Assembly (NCBI GenBank): GCA_021841935.1
Contig: JAKCDL010000001.1
Location: forward strand, 71,679-135,678
Length of the DNA: 64,000 nucleotides
Source: Actinomycetes bacterium
Lineage (GTDB): Bacteria; Actinomycetota; Acidimicrobiia; Acidimicrobiales; Acidimicrobiaceae
Reading direction: 5' to 3'
Position 1 is the first letter of the stretch. Each line of letters opens with the position of its first letter. This document shows positions 59,704 through 64,000 of the stretch, piece after piece. Both the position numbers and the translations under genes were made by a program. The notes under the pieces are model-generated. The model was not told the origin of the DNA. It did no database searches and worked only from the letters and a program-made list of their open reading frames with translations.

Positions 59704-59751
59704 CTACATCACTACTAGTACTACGACAATGGTCGAGACAAAACTTTTCAC
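59704..59751 (-). CDS. ilvBNC leader peptide
   Basis: A 15-codon ORF reads MKSFVSTIVVVLVVM; nine of its last ten codons specify Val, Ile, Leu or Met, and GTA/GTC/GTG Val codons dominate. The stop codon lies in a hairpin (59673-59679 with 59701-59707), followed by the terminator at 59645-59668. The GTG start has GAAGG only one base before it, so the exact start is uncertain; the frame is open a little further upstream. Confidence 0.8.
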   Translation of the reverse strand: MKSFVSTIVVVLVVM

Positions 59752-59806
59752 ACCTTCAACAATAATTGACTTTGATCGCTAATGCAATCGCCAACCTTAT
59801 AGAAGC

Positions 59807-61486
59807 CTAAAAAGCATTCGTAACGGCGCCGATTTCAGCACCTTGCACCAACTTTGCGTACTTTGCTAAGACGCCAGATCCGTACCGTGGAGGTGGAGTC
59901 TTTACCTCCGAGAGGCGCTTGGCGATCTCTTCTGAGTCGACGTGTAGGTCTATCGACTTATCCCGAACGTCAATAGTAATTCTGTCACCATCGCGTACCG
60001 CGGCGATTGGTCCAAGATCAACTGCCTCAGGCGCTACGTGGCCGATTGAAAATCCGTGAGTGCCACCTGAGAATCGGCCATCGGTAATTAGCGCGCAGTC
60101 ACTACCCCTACCGGCACCCTTCATAGCACCAGTTACAGCTAGCATTTCACGCATACCTGGTCCACCCTTTGGACCTTCATAGCGAATTACCACAACTGTG
60201 TTGGGTTGAATCTCGCCAGCCAAGATGGCATCTAGTGCCTTTTCTTCGCCGTCAAAGACTCTCGCAGTGCCATCGAAGGAGTACTGGTCGATACCCGCAA
60301 CCTTTACCACCGCTCCCTTGGGAGCTAGAGATCCACGAAGAATAGCAATGCCGCCAATCTCATGAATTGGCTCTGACAAAACGTGGATGACATCGCCGTC
60401 GGGCTTAGGTGGATTGATAATCTCTAAGTTTTCAGCGACAGTTTTACCTGTAACGGTCATACAGTCGCCGTTGATCAGTCCCGCCTCAAGGAGGTGAGCC
60501 ATGACCACTGGAACTCCACCGATGCGATCTACGTCGCTCATGTGGTACTTGCCATGGGGCTTGGTGTCAGCCAAATGAGGGGTACGAGCAGCTACACGGT
60601 TGAAGTCGTCGAGATCTAACTCCACGTGAGCCTCGTGCGCAATCGCCAAAAGGTGAAGCACCGCATTGGTTGAGCCACCTAGGGCCATTACGACCGCGAT
60701 CGCATTCTCAAATGCCGCCTTAGAGAGGATCTGCCGCGGACGAATCCCTAATTCAAGGAGCTTCATTACGGCCTGTCCAGACTGGAAGGCATAGTCCATG
60801 CGTCGAACGTCAACCGCTGGGGCAGAGGAAGATCCAGGAAGGGCCATTCCAAGGGCCTCGGCCGCTGATGCCATGGTATTTGCAGTAAACATACCGGCAC
60901 ACGACCCAATCGTTGGGCAAGCCTCTCGCTCGATGAGTGCCAACTCTTCATCTGTCAAAGAACCTGCCGCTCTAGCACCTACTGCTTCAAAGACAGATAC
61001 GATATCGATCGCCTCTCCTCTGTGGTGGCCGGGCATAATTGATCCACCGTAGAGAAAGACCGACGGCAAATCGAGGCGCGCTGCTGCCATGAGCATTCCA
61101 GGGAGGCTCTTATCGCAACCGGCTAAAGCTACGAGTCCATCGAAGCGCTCGGCGTGCATGACGGTCTCTACGCTATCGGCGATGACCTCTCGAGAGACGA
61201 GGCTTGCATGCATACCTTCATGGCCCATCGAGATTCCATCTGAGACTGCAATGGTGTTGAACTCCAAGGGGAAGCCGCCACCAGCGAAGACTCCCTCCTT
61301 TGACTTTTTAGCCAAAACGTCGAGGGGCATGTTGCAGGGGGTTACCTCATTCCACGAGGAGGCGACGCCGATCTGAGACTTATTCCAGTCTCCATCATTC
61401 ATCCCAACTGCTCGAAGCATTGCTCTAGCTGGGGCGCGGCGAAAACCATCGGTTACATCGCTAGATCGAGGTTTCATATTAGACAC
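59807..61486 (-). CDS. ilvD: Dihydroxy-acid dehydratase
   Basis: The 559-residue protein has the iron-sulphur cysteines in [18 protein letters not shown] and [20 protein letters not shown], and the C-terminal [19 protein letters not shown] block. GTG at 61486 with GGAG seven bases upstream is preferred over the in-frame ATG three codons later. It makes the 2-oxo acids of valine and isoleucine. It is followed by the ilvB control region, so it precedes rather than belongs to the attenuated operon. Confidence 0.95.
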   Translation of the reverse strand: MSNMKPRSSDVTDGFRRAPARAMLRAVGMNDGDWNKSQIGVASSWNEVTPCNMPLDVLAKKSKEGVFAGGGFPLEFNTIAVSDGISMGHEGMHASLVSREVIADSVETVMHAERFDGLVALAGCDKSLPGMLMAAARLDLPSVFLYGGSIMPGHHRGEAIDIVSVFEAVGARAAGSLTDEELALIEREACPTIGSCAGMFTANTMASAAEALGMALPGSSSAPAVDVRRMDYAFQSGQAVMKLLELGIRPRQILSKAAFENAIAVVMALGGSTNAVLHLLAIAHEAHVELDLDDFNRVAARTPHLADTKPHGKYHMSDVDRIGGVPVVMAHLLEAGLINGDCMTVTGKTVAENLEIINPPKPDGDVIHVLSEPIHEIGGIAILRGSLAPKGAVVKVAGIDQYSFDGTARVFDGEEKALDAILAGEIQPNTVVVIRYEGPKGGPGMREMLAVTGAMKGAGRGSDCALITDGRFSGGTHGFSIGHVAPEAVDLGPIAAVRDGDRITIDVRDKSIDLHVDSEEIAKRLSEVKTPPPRYGSGVLAKYAKLVQGAEIGAVTNAF

Positions 61487-61516
61487 GCGAAACTCCTTTA
61501 TAAATTTCCTACAGGG

Positions 61517-62980
61517 CTACCCTTGAAGCTGGCTACGTCGATCGTTCAATGACTTCGATACCAACTTACCATTTGCCTTGCCGCCTGACTTCTTCATTGC
61601 CTTTCCAACGAAGAATCCTGCCAACTGATCCTCGCCACTTACAAAGCGCTCCCACTCGCTTGGAGACTCAGCGATTATCTCTTCAACTAGTTGATCCATC
61701 TCTCCACTTGAAGCAGCGACGAAGCCAAGCTCGCTAATGAGTGCAGTTACCTCGACATCGCCATCGGCAACTACACGAGATAAAACGACCTTTGACTGGG
61801 TTGGCGTCAGCTCTCCCGCCGACTCCTTCGCTAGAACCTCAAGTATCTTCTCGTTCGGAAGGATGTATGAGTCACCCAAGTTAGAGATCAATCCAGCAAC
61901 CTCGTTCGCGCAACGCGCTAGCGACAACTTTGCCGGAATCTTCCTATCGATCCCTGCAAGTACTAACTCGTCGAGACCAAAGTTAATAGCCGTCTGGATC
62001 TGTTCAATCTCCGACTTTGTCGGTGTTCCATCGAGCAGCTCAACCAATATCGCACGACGCTTTGGTGGAAGAGTTCCCAATCCAGCCTTAATCGCCTCGA
62101 CCTCTTCAGCGGTTGGATCTAGAGGAGAGAGGTCAGGCTCGGGGAAGTATCGATAGTCGTATGCCTCCTCCTTAGAGCGAAGAGACGAAGTCTTACCGAG
62201 ATCTTCATTCCAGTGGCGTGTCTCTTGGATAACCTTGCCACCCTCTTCGACGATCTCCATCTGTCGTCGAGCCTCATAGGTGATAGCGCGGACTAGAGAC
62301 CTGAGAGAATTTAGATTTTTTATCTCGCAACGAGTTCCGAGTACCTCAGTGCCCACTGGGCGAACAGAGACGTTAGCGTCAACGCGCAGCGAACCCTCTT
62401 CCATCTTTCCATCGGTAGCACCTGTAGCTACGAGGATAGAGCGGAGTTCGCTCACATATTCGCGGGCCTCTTCACCACTAACCATGTCAGGCGCTGAGAC
62501 GATCTCTACCAAAGGAATCCCAGAACGGTTGTAGTCAACTAATGAGTAGTCGGCGCCGGTGATTCGTCCGCTAGTACCTATGTGGGTGCTCTTGCCGGTG
62601 TCTTCTTCGATATGAGCTCTGACAATATTCACGATCTTGCCAGTAATCGGCAGCTCCACGTAGCCATTTACACAGGTGGGCTCATCGTATTGAGTCACCT
62701 GATAGTCCTTTGGCATGTCGGGATAGAAGTAGTTCTTACGATGAAAAACCGAGTGTTTGATTTCGCAATTTAGAGCAGTTCCTATCCGCATTGCATATTC
62801 AACTGCTCTACGGTTCACAACCGGCAGTGACCCAGGTAGACCCAGGCAAACTGGACAGATATTTGTATTTGGCTCGGCGCCAAACTCGTTGGCACACCCA
62901 CAAAATAGCTTTGTCTTGGTCCGCAGTTCAGTGTGAACCTCGAGACCAACAGTGATCAAGTACTTATCTTCCAAAGACAT
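61517..62980 (-). CDS. gatB: Aspartyl/glutamyl-tRNA amidotransferase subunit B
   Basis: The 487-residue protein starts YLITVGLEVHTELRTKTKLF, has CPVCLGLPGSLPVVN and the GatB cradle motif DYNRSGIPLVEIVS, with the C-terminal GatB/YqeY helical domain at about 330-487. It amidates Glu-tRNA-Gln and/or Asp-tRNA-Asn with GatA and GatC. It lies eleven bases after gatA with a GGGAGG site. Confidence 0.95.
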   Translation of the reverse strand: MSLEDKYLITVGLEVHTELRTKTKLFCGCANEFGAEPNTNICPVCLGLPGSLPVVNRRAVEYAMRIGTALNCEIKHSVFHRKNYFYPDMPKDYQVTQYDEPTCVNGYVELPITGKIVNIVRAHIEEDTGKSTHIGTSGRITGADYSLVDYNRSGIPLVEIVSAPDMVSGEEAREYVSELRSILVATGATDGKMEEGSLRVDANVSVRPVGTEVLGTRCEIKNLNSLRSLVRAITYEARRQMEIVEEGGKVIQETRHWNEDLGKTSSLRSKEEAYDYRYFPEPDLSPLDPTAEEVEAIKAGLGTLPPKRRAILVELLDGTPTKSEIEQIQTAINFGLDELVLAGIDRKIPAKLSLARCANEVAGLISNLGDSYILPNEKILEVLAKESAGELTPTQSKVVLSRVVADGDVEVTALISELGFVAASSGEMDQLVEEIIAESPSEWERFVSGEDQLAGFFVGKAMKKSGGKANGKLVSKSLNDRRSQLQG

Positions 62981-62991
62981 CTGACACCTCC

Positions 62992-64000
62992 CTACTTTCC
63001 TTTGTTATCCCACTCGGGAATTGCCTTATAGTTAGCCGCTGCTTCAAGCGCTGAGGCGACTTTGAACATCACGCCTTCTCCAAAAGATGGCGCAAGAACC
63101 TGTATTCCAATTGGAAGTCCACCTTCACCTCCAGCAAATGGAACGCTCATCGCTGGGTGGCCAGCAAGGTTTGAAGGGATGGTGCATACATCGGACATAT
63201 ACATCGAGAGGGGGTCGCTCTTAGCGTTGAACTCAAAGGCCACAGTAGGAGAGGTCGCCGAAATCAATACATCAAATCGATCGTATGCATTATCAAAGTC
63301 GTTAGCAATTAGCGTTCTGACCTTCTGCGCTTTGCCGTAGAGGGCGTCGTAGTATCCAGCGGAGAGTGCGTAGGTACCGAGCATAATTCGCCTCTTTACC
63401 TCAGGGCCAAATCCTTGCCCTCGAGTAAGCTCATACGTCTCGTTCATGTCTTTACCTTCGACTCGAACTCCATAGCGAACTCCATCGAATCTTGCTAGGT
63501 TTGAGGAGGCTTCGGCGGGTGCAATCAAGTAGTAAGCGGTCAATCCAAACTTTGCTGCTGGTACCGAGACCTCTTCCACTTGAGCACCGAGGGCACGTAG
63601 GGCATCGATGGCCAAGTTTAATGCATTTTCTACGTCACTTGAGAGTCCATCCAACATCTCAGTTATAACTCCGACCCTCAATCCCTTTACGTCATTGTCG
63701 ATCGGTTGATGGCTATAGCTTCTTTCAGCTAGTGACGTCGAGTCGCGGCCATCGTGGCCAGAGATCACATCTAGAACCAACGACGCATCGTCAACGCTTC
63801 TTGCGAAGGGACCGATTTGGTCTAGTGATGACGCGAAGGCGATCAAACCGTATCGAGATACGAGGCCATAAGTTGGCTTTACGCCAACCACTCCACACAG
63901 CGAAGCTGGCTGGCGAATAGATCCTCCGGTATCGGATCCTATAGCAATCGGGGCAAAGCGAGCTGCAACGCTCGCCGCACTTCCGCCCGATGATCCGCCA
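62992..64000 (-). CDS. gatA: Aspartyl/glutamyl-tRNA amidotransferase subunit A (5' end outside window)
   Basis: The frame is open to the right edge, so the amino end is missing; the ATG at 63891 is internal. Encoded before it are [20 protein letters not shown] and [13 protein letters not shown], the cis-Ser and nucleophile Ser of the amidase signature, then [20 protein letters not shown]. The catalytic Lys would lie outside. It releases ammonia from glutamine for GatB. gatC is not seen and may lie further upstream. Confidence 0.95.
   Translation of the reverse strand, partial: GGSSGGSAASVAARFAPIAIGSDTGGSIRQPASLCGVVGVKPTYGLVSRYGLIAFASSLDQIGPFARSVDDASLVLDVISGHDGRDSTSLAERSYSHQPIDNDVKGLRVGVITEMLDGLSSDVENALNLAIDALRALGAQVEEVSVPAAKFGLTAYYLIAPAEASSNLARFDGVRYGVRVEGKDMNETYELTRGQGFGPEVKRRIMLGTYALSAGYYDALYGKAQKVRTLIANDFDNAYDRFDVLISATSPTVAFEFNAKSDPLSMYMSDVCTIPSNLAGHPAMSVPFAGGEGGLPIGIQVLAPSFGEGVMFKVASALEAAANYKAIPEWDNKGK

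Overview
The window looks like a moderately GC-rich actinobacterial chromosome. The signs are a DUF664/DinB mycothiol-type protein, a mycobacterial-type SerC, a 521-residue SerA with ASB and ACT domains, frequent GTG and TTG starts, and GatB/GatA next to the branched-chain amino acid genes. The content would fit an Acidimicrobiia-like lineage, but that placement is an inference and was not tested by any search.

Layout. 0-10 kb: the 3' end of a penicillin acylase-type gene, two small membrane proteins, an EAL-HDOD protein, a four-gene ABC exporter plus two-component operon, an amino acid permease, a DUF664 protein and a PAP2 phosphatase. 10-23 kb: sparse accessory DNA with two MFS transporters, an NAD(P)HX epimerase, a methyltransferase, a hydrolase and an APC permease, separated by long non-coding stretches. 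23-32 kb: a catabolic cluster of class III transaminase, methylmalonate/malonate-semialdehyde dehydrogenase, TPR protein, hydrolase and permease. A MocR-type regulator is divergent from it, with a direct repeat in the shared promoter region; beta-alanine or a similar omega-amino acid is the likely substrate. 32-37.4 kb: a defence or mobile island. It holds an XRE plus frameshifted nucleotidyltransferase pair, a ruined type I hsdM, another broken gene, and a compact coupled operon (unknown protein, XRE-ImmA/IrrE peptidase, DUF4411 PIN-like protein) that stops at a tRNA-Arg gene, a classic integration site. 37.5-64 kb: core biosynthesis. This part carries cimA-ilvE-leuB, greA, leuCD, serC, an aspartate-type aminotransferase, serA, leuA, ilvBNC with an attached ABC exporter, ilvD and gatBA.

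The core region encodes nearly all of leucine, isoleucine and valine synthesis. Pyruvate goes to 2-oxobutyrate through CimA and LeuCDB, so isoleucine can be made without threonine deaminase; leuA feeds leucine; IlvBN, IlvC, IlvD and IlvE complete the pathways. Serine synthesis (SerA, SerC) is interleaved.

The most striking regulatory signal is three separate transcription attenuators, in front of leuB-ilvE-cimA, leuA and ilvBNC. Each has a very short leader ORF rich in Leu, Ile or Val codons, a hairpin at or just beyond its stop codon, and then an intrinsic terminator. These leaders are too short for normal gene callers. The best candidate for an undescribed system is the three-gene ImmA/IrrE-DUF4411 operon at the tRNA-Arg gene.
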